From an uncultured Actinomycetes bacterium (GTDB lineage Bacteria > Actinomycetota > Acidimicrobiia > Acidimicrobiales > Ilumatobacteraceae), in assembly GCA_903925985.1 (NCBI GenBank), contig CAIYHK010000006.1, forward strand, positions 1 to 5,306: DNA of 5,306 bases, given 5' to 3'. Shown here one piece after another: positions 1-5,306 of this stretch. Under the pieces are notes generated by a model. It saw only the letters and a program-made list of their open reading frames with translations. It was not told the DNA's origin and searched no databases. A program made the position numbers and the translations under genes. Each line of letters starts with the position of its first letter. Positions within the stretch are counted from its first letter, which is position 1.

Positions 1-1398
1 GACCGGACCATGATTCCGCTCGGGTCTTGCACGATGAAGTTGAACGCGACCACAGAGATGGAACCAATCACCTGGCCGGGTTTTGCCAACATGCACCCGC
101 TCTGTGATTCCGCAGATGCCGCTGGATACTTCGAAATGATTGGCGACCTCGAAGAGTGGCTCGCTGAGATCACCGGGTATGACACCGTCAGCCTTGCACC
201 AAATGCTGGTAGCCAAGGCGAATTTGCTGGCCTTCTGGCCATCCGTGGATACCACCGGAGTCGTGGAGATGCTCAGCGAACTGTCTGCTTAATCCCTTCG
301 TCAGCCCACGGTACCAATGCGGCAAGTGCCGTGATGTGTGGAATGAGTGTCGTAGTCGTTAACTGTGACCCAAACGGGAATGTTGATATCGCTGATCTTG
401 AGTCAAAAGTCCAAGCGGCGGGAGACACGCTCGCTGCATTGATGATTACCTACCCTTCAACTCATGGTGTGTTTGAGTCTGCAATTCAAGAGATTTGCGC
501 GATAGTTCACCATGCCGGTGGCCAGGTTTATCTCGATGGCGCGAATCTCAACGCGATGGTTGGACTCGCCCAGCCCGGAAAATTTGGTGCGGATGTCAGT
601 CATCTCAACTTGCATAAGACCTTCTGTATCCCCCATGGCGGAGGTGGTCCCGGAGTTGGTCCGGTCGCAGTTAAATCTCACCTTGCACCATTCATCCCCG
701 CTCGAACCGCCAAGACCCAAACTTCAATCGGGCGAGTATCTTCGGCACCTTTTGGATCTGCGGGAATCTTGCCCATCGCATGGGCTTACATTCGCCTAAT
801 GGGCGCAGAAGGTCTCACTAAGGCATCGAAGCATGCCATCTTGAATGCCAACTATCTTGCTGCGCGACTTGGTGACAGTTTCCCGATTCTCTATTCAGGT
901 CAAAACGGAAGAGTTGCGCATGAGTGCATTCTTGATCTTCGAGACATAACGAAGACCACCGGCGTGTCGGTAGATGACGTTGCTAAGCGGTTGATGGATT
1001 TCGGGTTCCACGCGCCCACAATGAGTTTCCCTGTTGCGGGCACATTGATGGTTGAACCAACAGAGAGCGAAAACAAGGAAGAGCTTGATCGTTTTGTTGA
1101 TGCGATGTTGGCCATTGCCGACGAAATCGAGTGTGTTCGAAGTGGAGTGATTGAGATTGATGCGAGTCCACTTCGGCACGCTCCTCACACCATTGCTGAT
1201 CTATGCGGTACGTGGGAGCGTCAATACACACGAGAACAGGCAGTCGCCGTGGGATCCAGTACGAAGTCCTACTTCCCTCCGGTGCGACGTATTGACTCCG
1301 CGCACGGTGATCGCAATCTGATCTGCACCTGTGAGCCACTTGAGTCTTTTGTTAGCCGCGATGAGCAACAAATGGCAGGGGCACAAAGTTCCCGCTAA
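1..1398 (+). CDS. gcvP: Glycine dehydrogenase (decarboxylating), P protein, C-terminal half (5' partial)
   Basis: This is the P protein of the cytoplasmic glycine cleavage system. It is a PLP enzyme that decarboxylates glycine and passes the aminomethyl group to the lipoyl arm of GcvH. The reading frame is already open at base 1, so the first ATG at base 10 is internal: the residues there ([11 protein letters not shown]) are a conserved mid-protein motif of GcvP. About 465 codons are visible, roughly half of the usual ~950-residue single-chain enzyme. Visible motifs in order are [37 protein letters not shown], the PLP-lysine motif [18 protein letters not shown] (lysine codon at 616-618), [21 protein letters not shown] and the C-terminal [11 protein letters not shown]. 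The usually conserved proline in HGTNPAS is alanine here. The family normally ends soon after the CxC-P motif; this protein carries about 14 extra residues that lie antisense to the end of gcvT. An archaeal-type split P2 subunit (GcvPB) is a less likely reading because the upstream frame is open. Confidence 0.96.
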   Translation, partial: DRTMIPLGSCTMKLNATTEMEPITWPGFANMHPLCDSADAAGYFEMIGDLEEWLAEITGYDTVSLAPNAGSQGEFAGLLAIRGYHRSRGDAQRTVCLIPSSAHGTNAASAVMCGMSVVVVNCDPNGNVDIADLESKVQAAGDTLAALMITYPSTHGVFESAIQEICAIVHHAGGQVYLDGANLNAMVGLAQPGKFGADVSHLNLHKTFCIPHGGGGPGVGPVAVKSHLAPFIPARTAKTQTSIGRVSSAPFGSAGILPIAWAYIRLMGAEGLTKASKHAILNANYLAARLGDSFPILYSGQNGRVAHECILDLRDITKTTGVSVDDVAKRLMDFGFHAPTMSFPVAGTLMVEPTESENKEELDRFVDAMLAIADEIECVRSGVIEIDASPLRHAPHTIADLCGTWERQYTREQAVAVGSSTKSYFPPVRRIDSAHGDRNLICTCEPLESFVSRDEQQMAGAQSSR

Positions 1399-2398
1399 GC
1401 ACGGTGTCACGGACCCGTATCTCGCAGGGCCCCGAAACTGTTTGTGGTGCCACGAGAGCGAGAGCGATTCCGTGACCAAGAACGGGCGAGAAATTACCGC
1501 TGGTCACAATGCCTACCTGCTCGCCGTTCACTTCAACAGTGGCGCCATCTCGTGGAGGGCGGCGCCCAACGGTTGCGATACCCACCAAAGTGCGCTTAAG
1601 CCCACTCTCACGCTGATTTAGTAGAGCTTCACGACCCACAAAATCCGCCTTCTCCCAAGCAACAACCCAGGCGAGTCCTGCCTCGAGGGGCGAGATAGTG
1701 GGGCCCAGTTCATGACCATGAAGCGGGAGTCCGGCTTCAAGGCGCAAAGTGTCCCGCGCGCCCAAGCCTGCGGGCATCACACCGGCTTCAAGGAGTGATT
1801 CCCAAACACGTTTTGCATCCTCAGCCGGCACAGCCAATTCAACTCCGTCTTCGCCCGTGTAACCCGTTCCAGCAACAATGCAGTCAACACCAGCGCATCG
1901 TATTTTTCCTACTGCTCGTCTTTTTACTTCGGCAACATCAGGTGCAACTTTGGCCACAAGGGCCCTGGCCGTTGGCCCTTGAACCGCAATTATTGCTCTC
2001 TCAGTCGTAATGTCACGTCCACCGGTTAGGGCGCTTAAAACACCTTTCGTGTTTGAAGCATTTGGCATCACGTGAATGTTGTTTTCGGATATCCACCAGA
2101 TGATGATGTCGTCCACTACCCCACCGGCCCGATTCAAGAGATGGGTGTACTGAGTACGACCCGGGGCGATCTTGTTTAGATCGTTAGTCAAGGTTCGCTG
2201 TAGGTCATCGAACGCACCTTCAGTGTCAAGCAGAACCGTTCCAAGATGGGACACATCAAACATTGCTGCTGTCGTTCGACACGCCATGTGCTCAGCGATA
2301 GTCCCAGTTTCATAGGAGATGGGCATTTCCCAACCGCCAAATGGTGCCATCTTCGCGCCGAGCGCTGTATGTGCTGCGTGCAGTGGTGATTGTTTCAA
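1352..2398 (-). CDS. gcvT: Glycine cleavage system T protein (aminomethyltransferase)
   Basis: GcvT moves the one-carbon unit from aminomethylated GcvH to tetrahydrofolate, giving 5,10-methylene-THF and releasing ammonia. The 348-residue product has normal family length. Visible motifs are FGGWEMP (residues 20-26), FDVSHLG (47-53), TNDL (71-74), GGVVDDIII (92-100, containing the conserved aspartates), NASN (113-116), [10 protein letters not shown] (179-188), [13 protein letters not shown] (211-223), FVGREAL (253-259) and [10 protein letters not shown] (299-308). The start is TTG: the frame is closed by the stop of the upstream MerR gene, and the sequence from the TTG ([10 protein letters not shown]) aligns with known N termini. 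Only 3 nt separate the MerR stop from this start, and no Shine-Dalgarno sequence is visible, so translational coupling is likely. The 3' end overlaps gcvP on the other strand by 47 bp. MPNASN, where relatives mostly have VVNASN, is a minor oddity. Confidence 0.96.
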   Translation of the reverse strand: MKQSPLHAAHTALGAKMAPFGGWEMPISYETGTIAEHMACRTTAAMFDVSHLGTVLLDTEGAFDDLQRTLTNDLNKIAPGRTQYTHLLNRAGGVVDDIIIWWISENNIHVMPNASNTKGVLSALTGGRDITTERAIIAVQGPTARALVAKVAPDVAEVKRRAVGKIRCAGVDCIVAGTGYTGEDGVELAVPAEDAKRVWESLLEAGVMPAGLGARDTLRLEAGLPLHGHELGPTISPLEAGLAWVVAWEKADFVGREALLNQRESGLKRTLVGIATVGRRPPRDGATVEVNGEQVGIVTSGNFSPVLGHGIALALVAPQTVSGPCEIRVRDTVLSGNFVPLPFVAHRG

Positions 2399-2401
2399 TG
2401 T

Positions 2402-2860
2402 CTAACTGGCGCGCTTTTGCGCCACCTTGTTAACGACAAGTTTGTTCTTTCCAAACGCAACGATGCTGGCATCAACATCGTCTTTAACGCCTACCAGCGG
2501 CAAAACATTTATGACACCTTGGCCCTGACGAACCGCATCAAACAACTGGTCCCCTTCACACAGAACAACAGAATCATCCGAGATAACCAGATTTGCCGAA
2601 GCGATGTCCTGGTCAGAGTTTTTACGCAGGTATTCGAATGCAGTTCGAACTTTCTCTAAGCGGATCCCTGCATCAAGCAACTTCTTAATGATTCGGAGTT
2701 CAAGCAGATCGCGGTATGAATACATCCGACGCGTCCCCGAACCCCTAGCAGTAGCAAGTGATGGCTTAACGAGATTTGTGCGCGCCCAGTAGTCAATCTG
2801 GCGATACGTAACACCGACAATCTCTGCAGCCTCTTTGCAAAGGAAACCTTGGTTTTTCAC
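2402..2860 (-). CDS. MerR-family transcriptional regulator, Rv1830/ResR-like
   Basis: This is a DNA-binding regulator with an N-terminal MerR winged helix-turn-helix. The segment CKEAAEIVGVTYRQIDYWAR (residues 8-27) is the recognition helix region, followed by the wing (GSGTRRMYSYRDL, 40-52) and a helix pair (LELRIIKKLLDAGIRLEKV). The pattern matches Rv1830 of M. tuberculosis (ResR/McdR), including YRQ-DYWART and the C-terminal GQGV segment. The 152-residue product lacks the long N-terminal extension of Rv1830, which as I recall is about 225 residues. The start is GTG, chosen because GGAGG lies 5 nt upstream and the protein begins just before the helix-turn-helix. A promoter candidate lies in the gap upstream. 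The gene is followed 3 nt later by gcvT, so the two are probably co-transcribed and the regulator may respond to growth or one-carbon status. Its targets and any effector are unknown from sequence; no metal-binding cysteine pattern is seen. Confidence 0.9.
   Translation of the reverse strand: MKNQGFLCKEAAEIVGVTYRQIDYWARTNLVKPSLATARGSGTRRMYSYRDLLELRIIKKLLDAGIRLEKVRTAFEYLRKNSDQDIASANLVISDDSVVLCEGDQLFDAVRQGQGVINVLPLVGVKDDVDASIVAFGKNKLVVNKVAQKRAS
2407..2424 (-). promoter_or_regulatory. Hairpin at the resR-gcvT junction
   Basis: A perfect 6-bp inverted repeat (TGGCGC / GCGCCA) with a 6-nt loop lies over the last codons of the MerR gene. On the mRNA it ends 8 nt before the TTG start of gcvT, where a ribosome binding site would normally sit. 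No T-run follows, so it is not a standard terminator. It may tie gcvT initiation to ribosomes finishing the MerR gene; this is inference, and a chance repeat in G+C-rich codons is possible. Confidence 0.35.
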
Positions 2861-2865
2861 CCGTA

Positions 2866-2870
2866 CCTCC
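2866..2870 (-). promoter_or_regulatory. Ribosome binding site of the ResR-like gene
   Basis: GGAGG lies 5 nt before the GTG codon at 2860-2858 on the minus strand. It is the strongest Shine-Dalgarno match in the window, and it decides the start of the ResR-like gene. Confidence 0.75.
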
Positions 2871-2873
2871 AGC

Positions 2874-2886
2874 GATCAGGGATCAG
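2874..2886. repeat. Short direct repeat GATCAG-g-GATCAG
   Basis: Two copies of GATCAG at 2874-2879 and 2881-2886 have a 7-bp period. They lie between the predicted -10 element and the ribosome binding site of the ResR-like gene, around the expected transcription start. The repeat is short enough to be chance; an operator role is only a possibility. Confidence 0.3.
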
Positions 2887-2888
2887 TA

Positions 2889-2917
2889 AGCGTAGAACCC
2901 TGAGCGGGTGGGGTCAA
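2889..2917 (-). promoter_or_regulatory. Candidate sigma-70-type promoter for resR-gcvT
   Basis: On the minus strand, TTGACC (2917-2912) and TACGCT (2894-2889) form a -35/-10 pair with an ideal 17-nt spacer. The -35 matches TTGACA at 5 of 6 positions and the -10 fits the actinobacterial TANNNT pattern. Transcription would start near 2882, giving a leader of about 20 nt that contains the GGAGG ribosome site. The spacer contains ACCC-N5-GGGT (2897-2909), a possible operator. The 66-bp gap is one of only two real gaps on this strand, which supports a promoter here. The start site is inferred. Confidence 0.55.
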
Positions 2918-2926
2918 TCAGAGAAT

Positions 2927-3418
2927 TTAAGCAAAATCATCAGGGCTGATGGACTGGATGAACTCACGAAATTCATCCATCATGTCCTCAGAGGCTTCAG
3001 CCACTGGCGTAGCCGTTTCAGGCATCTGCCCGTTCCGCTCAAGGAGCCGTTCGGAGACGAAGATCTCCGCCCCTGTGCGCACGGCAATGGCTACGGCATC
3101 TGATGGCCGGCAAGAAATTACTTTTGGCCCCTCAATGGTGTCCAGATGGAGCTCAGCTAGATACACACCTTCAACTTCGTCCGTGATGACAACTCGTTGC
3201 AACTCCGATTCAAAGACATCAACGAGGTTCACAATCAAGTCATGGGTCAATGGCCGTGCGGGAACGATACCTTCAAGAGCGCAATGGATGGACGTGGCTT
3301 CGGGGGCGCCAATAGAGATGATCATCGTGCGGCAGGGATTCTCAACCTCGCGGATTTCAAGAACCGGTGTATTGGCAGGCAGTGCCAACCTCACACCTAC
3401 GAGTTCAACCAAACGCAT
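2927..3418 (-). CDS. Bifunctional nuclease family protein (DUF151), Rv1829-like
   Basis: This cytoplasmic protein belongs to the DUF151 / 'bifunctional nuclease' family, whose biochemical role in actinobacteria is not settled; the nuclease name comes from plant members. With the ATG at 3418 it has 163 residues, close to M. tuberculosis Rv1829, and the spacing from the start to the VGVR segment is the same as in Rv1829. Visible family motifs are IISIGAPEA (residues 33-41), RPLTHDL (55-61), CRPSDAVAIAVR (103-114) and the C-terminal FREFIQSISPDDF (150-162). The frame stays open further upstream to an ATG at 3511 inside ftsR, but that extension has no family similarity. The ATG has GAGG only 2 nt upstream, while a TTG two codons later (3412) would have it at 7 nt, so the exact start is open. 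A terminator-like hairpin lies between this gene and ftsR. The usual tryptophan of the IWIG motif is serine here. Confidence 0.9.
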   Translation of the reverse strand: MRLVELVGVRLALPANTPVLEIREVENPCRTMIISIGAPEATSIHCALEGIVPARPLTHDLIVNLVDVFESELQRVVITDEVEGVYLAELHLDTIEGPKVISCRPSDAVAIAVRTGAEIFVSERLLERNGQMPETATPVAEASEDMMDEFREFIQSISPDDFA

Positions 3419-3436
3419 AACCTCAAGATATCGGCG

Positions 3437-3458
3437 AAAAACACGGTTTGACCCGTGT
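3437..3458 (-). terminator. Terminator-like hairpin between ftsR and the DUF151 gene
   Basis: Read on the minus strand, ACACGG-(6 nt)-CCGTGT forms a perfect 6-bp stem (3458-3441) and runs directly into a short T-run (TTTTT counting the last stem base, to 3437). It begins 3 nt after the ftsR stop. The stem is short and the T-run modest, so partial termination is more likely than a full stop. The same perfect inverted repeat could instead be a protein binding site. Confidence 0.5.
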
Positions 3459-3461
3459 GTC

Positions 3462-4217
3462 TCAGAGGTTCTTAAAAGCCTGGTCCGCTGCCCTATGCAA
3501 CAGCGTGCCATGAAGTCGGGCGCTGAGTTCCTTCATGGTGTCCAACATCGTGCCTGACTCGGTACGGGCTTCTGGATTCTTCTGGCGCAGGATCGGCAAC
3601 AATCGCTGCTCGTAGAGCGCAACTTCTTTATCGACCGCCAGCACCCAGCCCTTCAGGTGCCGAGCATCGATCCCAAGTTCAGCGAATTGAACCGCAATCG
3701 TGGCAATCTCGGCATCACGCGCATCGAACAAATCGCCATCTCGACCTTTGACGATTCCGAAGCGTTCCAGGTCGGCAAGTAGATCAAGTGAGATTTGTGA
3801 ATGCTCAAGCAAGTCCTCGCGCGTGAATGCCCGTGGATGGTCAAGAGTGGGATCAGGAACTATCGCCTTCGACTTTTTGGCCCTATGGCTAGGTTCGTGC
3901 GTTGCTGGATGCCGCCGCAAAACAGAGCCAGTCGGCACCTCAACAGGGCCAGTTATCGAACCGGTGGAGTCTTCATCCAGTCGACCCTTGATAACTCGCA
4001 ATGGAAGGAAATTGTCTTTTTGCTCGCGTAGGACGTAACGCAGGCGCTCAACATCATCCTGATAGAACTTTCGATAGCCAGACGATGTGCGTTCGGGTTC
4101 AACCAAACCCTGTGTCTCAAGAAAACGGATCTTTGAGTTGGTTACGTCGGGGAACTCCTCCAACAGAAGAGCAAGTACTTCTCCGATCGAGTAGTACGGG
4201 CGTTCAGACACGCTCAT
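3462..4217 (-). CDS. ftsR: MerR-family transcriptional regulator FtsR (Rv1828-like)
   Basis: This is an ortholog of Rv1828 and of corynebacterial FtsR, which activates ftsZ and so links to cell division. The 251-residue product has an N-terminal MerR winged helix-turn-helix (YYSIGEVLALL, residues 8-18; DVTNSKIRFLETQGLV, 24-39; SSGYRKF, 45-51; DDVERLRYVLREQ, 54-66; LPLRVIKGRL, 71-80). A variable linker rich in charged residues (about 83-128) follows, then a second helical domain starting FTREDLLEHS (131-140), which corresponds to the LSREDLLERS segment of Rv1828. The ATG at 4217 overlaps the stop of the FHA gene as ATGA, suggesting coupling. GAGG lies only 1 nt before this ATG but 7 nt before a GTG two codons later (4211), which may be the real start. 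It sits in the conserved gcvH-fha-ftsR cluster. Confidence 0.93.
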   Translation of the reverse strand: MSVSERPYYSIGEVLALLLEEFPDVTNSKIRFLETQGLVEPERTSSGYRKFYQDDVERLRYVLREQKDNFLPLRVIKGRLDEDSTGSITGPVEVPTGSVLRRHPATHEPSHRAKKSKAIVPDPTLDHPRAFTREDLLEHSQISLDLLADLERFGIVKGRDGDLFDARDAEIATIAVQFAELGIDARHLKGWVLAVDKEVALYEQRLLPILRQKNPEARTESGTMLDTMKELSARLHGTLLHRAADQAFKNL

Positions 4218-4699
4218 GCCTCAGGCTGATCAAAAAAGATGAGACGAAATTTCCCGACTTGAATCTCGTCTCCGTGAGCCAATGCACACGACTCCACGCG
4301 ATCACCGTTCACATAAGTGCCATTAAGTGATCCCGCATCACGAACTCGATACCCATCTTCGGTGAGAACAATTTCTGCGTGTCGCCGTGAAACCGTGATG
4401 TCATCCAAGCTGATATCGCTATCTGGGTGACGACCTAACTGTGTGACACTTGCACTGAGAACAAAACGTTCCCCGGCTTGAGATCCATGACGCACCACGA
4501 GTACCGGATGCCCGTGTTCGGAAAGCGGCATTGGAATCACGATGTCATCTGCTGGACCCGGGGCATCTTGAAGCGGGTCAACCTTGGAGATTGTGACAGT
4601 ACGGTCGGTGGCGAGGTCTAGAACCGATCCGCAAGCCGAGCAGAACGCCGAGGTCGGCGGATTTCTGTGTCCGCATGAATTACAAAACACGTAAGACAT
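4214..4699 (-). CDS. FHA domain protein with N-terminal zinc ribbon, GarA/OdhI-like
   Basis: This is a phosphothreonine-binding adaptor. In mycobacteria and corynebacteria the protein at this locus (GarA/OdhI) inhibits 2-oxoglutarate dehydrogenase and tunes glutamate metabolism under Ser/Thr kinase control. The 161-residue product starts with a zinc ribbon (CNSC at residues 6-9, CSAC at 20-23). A linker follows, then a C-terminal FHA domain (about 65-157) with GRHPDSDI (89-96), SRRH (104-107), NGTYVNG (126-132) and a GKFRLIF end that closely matches GarA. The usual GarA/OdhI phospho-switch motif (ETTSVFRAD) is absent; the linker instead has TDRTVTIS (31-38) as possible phosphoacceptors. The ATG directly follows the gcvH stop with no gap, with GGGAAG 6 nt upstream inside gcvH. 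The stop overlaps the ftsR start. That it acts on 2-oxoglutarate metabolism here is inference from family and context. Confidence 0.92.
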   Translation of the reverse strand: MSYVFCNSCGHRNPPTSAFCSACGSVLDLATDRTVTISKVDPLQDAPGPADDIVIPMPLSEHGHPVLVVRHGSQAGERFVLSASVTQLGRHPDSDISLDDITVSRRHAEIVLTEDGYRVRDAGSLNGTYVNGDRVESCALAHGDEIQVGKFRLIFFDQPEA

Positions 4700-5083
4700 C
4701 TACGACTTCCCTAGCAGCGCTTCATAGTCAGAGGCGCTGAGTAGCGCTTCAATCTCCGATGAATCGCTGATGCGAACCCTAAAGATCCAGCCCTTCCCGT
4801 AAGCGTCTGAGTTGAGCACAGATGGGTCAGCCTCAAGAGCATCATTGACTTCAATTACTTCACCTGAGAGCGGGGCGTAAATATCCGATACAGACTTTGT
4901 ACTTTCAACTTCGCTAATTGACGCAGCAGCCTTCACAGTGCTCCCAAGGGAAGGCAGCTGAACGAAAACAACATCGCCAAGCGCATCTTGGGCATAGTCA
5001 GTAATTCCAATTGTGGCAATGTCGCCTTCAATCCGCACCCATTCATGGTCGCTTGTGTACCGCAGGTCCGATGGCGTATCCAT
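4700..5083 (-). CDS. gcvH: Glycine cleavage system H protein (lipoyl carrier)
   Basis: GcvH is the small lipoylated shuttle that carries the aminomethyl group between GcvP and GcvT and is reoxidised by the L protein. The 127-residue product has the typical N terminus (LRYTSDHEWV), GITDYAQDALGDVVFVQLP (26-44), the lipoylation motif EVESTKSVSDIYAP with acceptor Lys63 (codon at 4897-4895), GEVIEVN (74-80) and GWIFRV (98-103), ending at normal length. I chose the ATG at 5083 by comparison with relatives that begin MSDIPSDL. A TTG at 5092 adds three residues and has AAGG at a better distance (6 nt), so it remains possible. The gene follows the pgsA-like gene closely and abuts the FHA gene, so all are probably one transcript. 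No glycine riboswitch is visible in front of it. Confidence 0.96.
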   Translation of the reverse strand: MDTPSDLRYTSDHEWVRIEGDIATIGITDYAQDALGDVVFVQLPSLGSTVKAAASISEVESTKSVSDIYAPLSGEVIEVNDALEADPSVLNSDAYGKGWIFRVRISDSSEIEALLSASDYEALLGKS

Positions 5084-5100
5084 AACCTTCAACCGTAGCC

Positions 5101-5306
5101 TTAAGACACGGTTGTCTTTGGTTGATCACGACCTTCACGTAGCCCCTTGCGGACCAGCGGTATGTACTGAATAGCGGTTACATAAGAGAGAACTAATCCT
5201 GGAATACCCGTGATCCAACCTGCAGCCCTGATAAGCCCACTACCACCGAAATCACCACTGCCCACCAATAGCCAGGGCAAAGCGCACATGAGGGCGAACG
5301 TGGCCC
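5101..5306 (-). CDS. C-terminal end of a CDP-alcohol phosphatidyltransferase (PgsA type, 5' partial)
   Basis: This is the last ~68 codons of a membrane protein whose frame stays open to the window edge, so the ATG at 5289 is internal. Two hydrophobic membrane segments are visible (around FALMCALPWLLVG and ITGIPGLVLSYVTAIQYIPLV), followed by a short basic tail (RKGLREGRDQ). The spacing and the GLVLSYVTAIQYI...LREGR ending are typical of actinobacterial PgsA-like enzymes, which make phosphatidylglycerol phosphate or related lipids from CDP-diacylglycerol. The catalytic CDP-alcohol motif lies outside the window, so the substrate cannot be assigned. The context supports the call: a pgsA-type gene lies a few genes upstream of gcvH in mycobacteria (Rv1822, pgsA2). 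Here it ends only 8-17 nt before gcvH. Confidence 0.65.
   Translation of the reverse strand, partial: ATFALMCALPWLLVGSGDFGGSGLIRAAGWITGIPGLVLSYVTAIQYIPLVRKGLREGRDQPKTTVS

Noticed and set aside
983..1339. Minus-strand open frame (about 118 codons) inside gcvP
   Set aside because: It lies fully antisense to conserved GcvP sequence and has no domain; composition looks like a shadow frame.
1442..1466. GTGG/CCAC inverted repeat and GAGAGC repeats just after the gcvP stop, as a possible gcvP terminator
   Set aside because: The loop would be too short to form a stable hairpin and there is no T-run; the pattern is explained by GcvT codons for alternating Ala-Leu.
1331..1621. Plus-strand open frame running across the gcvP end into gcvT
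   Set aside because: It overlaps two real genes and has no family features; it exists because both genes converge here.
2399..2401. Glycine riboswitch upstream of a gcv gene
   Set aside because: The gaps before gcvT (3 nt) and gcvH (8-17 nt) are far too short to hold one, and the leader of gcvP lies outside the window.
2407..2424. Hairpin at the MerR-gcvT junction read as a terminator
   Set aside because: No T-run follows on the minus strand, and it lies inside coding sequence with gcvT starting 8 nt later.
2390..2659. Plus-strand open frame opposite the ResR-like gene
   Set aside because: Antisense to a well supported regulator, with no ribosome site or recognisable motif.
2949..3557. Long plus-strand open frame (about 200 codons) opposite the DUF151 gene
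   Set aside because: It is antisense to a clearly conserved protein, is rich in Ser/Arg/Thr as shadow frames are, and has no recognisable domain or ribosome site.
1..5306. Mobile elements, CRISPR arrays, tRNA or defence genes
   Set aside because: No transposase, terminal repeats, spaced repeats or tRNA-like folds were seen; all the sequence is taken up by conserved housekeeping and regulatory genes.

Overview
The window looks like a stretch of chromosome from a bacterium of the phylum Actinomycetota. It has roughly balanced base composition (about half G+C by eye) and very tight gene packing. The assignment rests on gene order. Read on the minus strand, the genes run: end of a CDP-alcohol phosphatidyltransferase (PgsA type), gcvH, a GarA/OdhI-like FHA protein, an FtsR-type MerR regulator, a DUF151 'bifunctional nuclease' protein, a second MerR regulator of the Rv1830/ResR type, and gcvT. 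The central part matches the Mycobacterium tuberculosis order gcvH-garA-Rv1828-Rv1829-Rv1830. The compactness would suit a streamlined, perhaps aquatic, actinobacterium, but that is inference and no genus can be named.

Layout: bases 1-1398 (+) hold the C-terminal half of glycine decarboxylase GcvP, whose start lies outside the window. It converges on gcvT (1352-2398, -), and the two coding regions overlap tail to tail by 47 bp. Continuing against the + strand come the ResR-like MerR gene (2402-2860), a 66-bp gap with a good promoter candidate, the DUF151 gene (2927-3418), a 43-bp gap with a terminator-like hairpin, ftsR (3462-4217), the zinc-ribbon/FHA gene (4214-4699), gcvH (4700-5083) and the 3' end of a pgsA-like gene (5101 to beyond the window edge). 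No gap exceeds 70 bp, and I see no RNA gene, mobile element or CRISPR array.

How the genes fit together: GcvP, GcvT and GcvH are three of the four glycine cleavage proteins; the L protein (dihydrolipoamide dehydrogenase) is not here. Between them lie genes which in relatives link central metabolism to growth and division: the FHA protein (GarA/OdhI control of 2-oxoglutarate and glutamate metabolism by Ser/Thr kinases), FtsR (an activator of ftsZ in Corynebacterium) and the Rv1830-type regulator. The minus-strand run appears split into at least two transcription units, pgsA-gcvH-fha-ftsR (perhaps reading through to the DUF151 gene) and resR-gcvT.

I found no wholly new system. The points most worth a second look are the overprinted gcvP/gcvT tails, the zinc-ribbon FHA protein that lacks the usual GarA phospho-switch motif, the promoter/operator candidate in front of the resR-gcvT pair, and the hairpins at two gene junctions.
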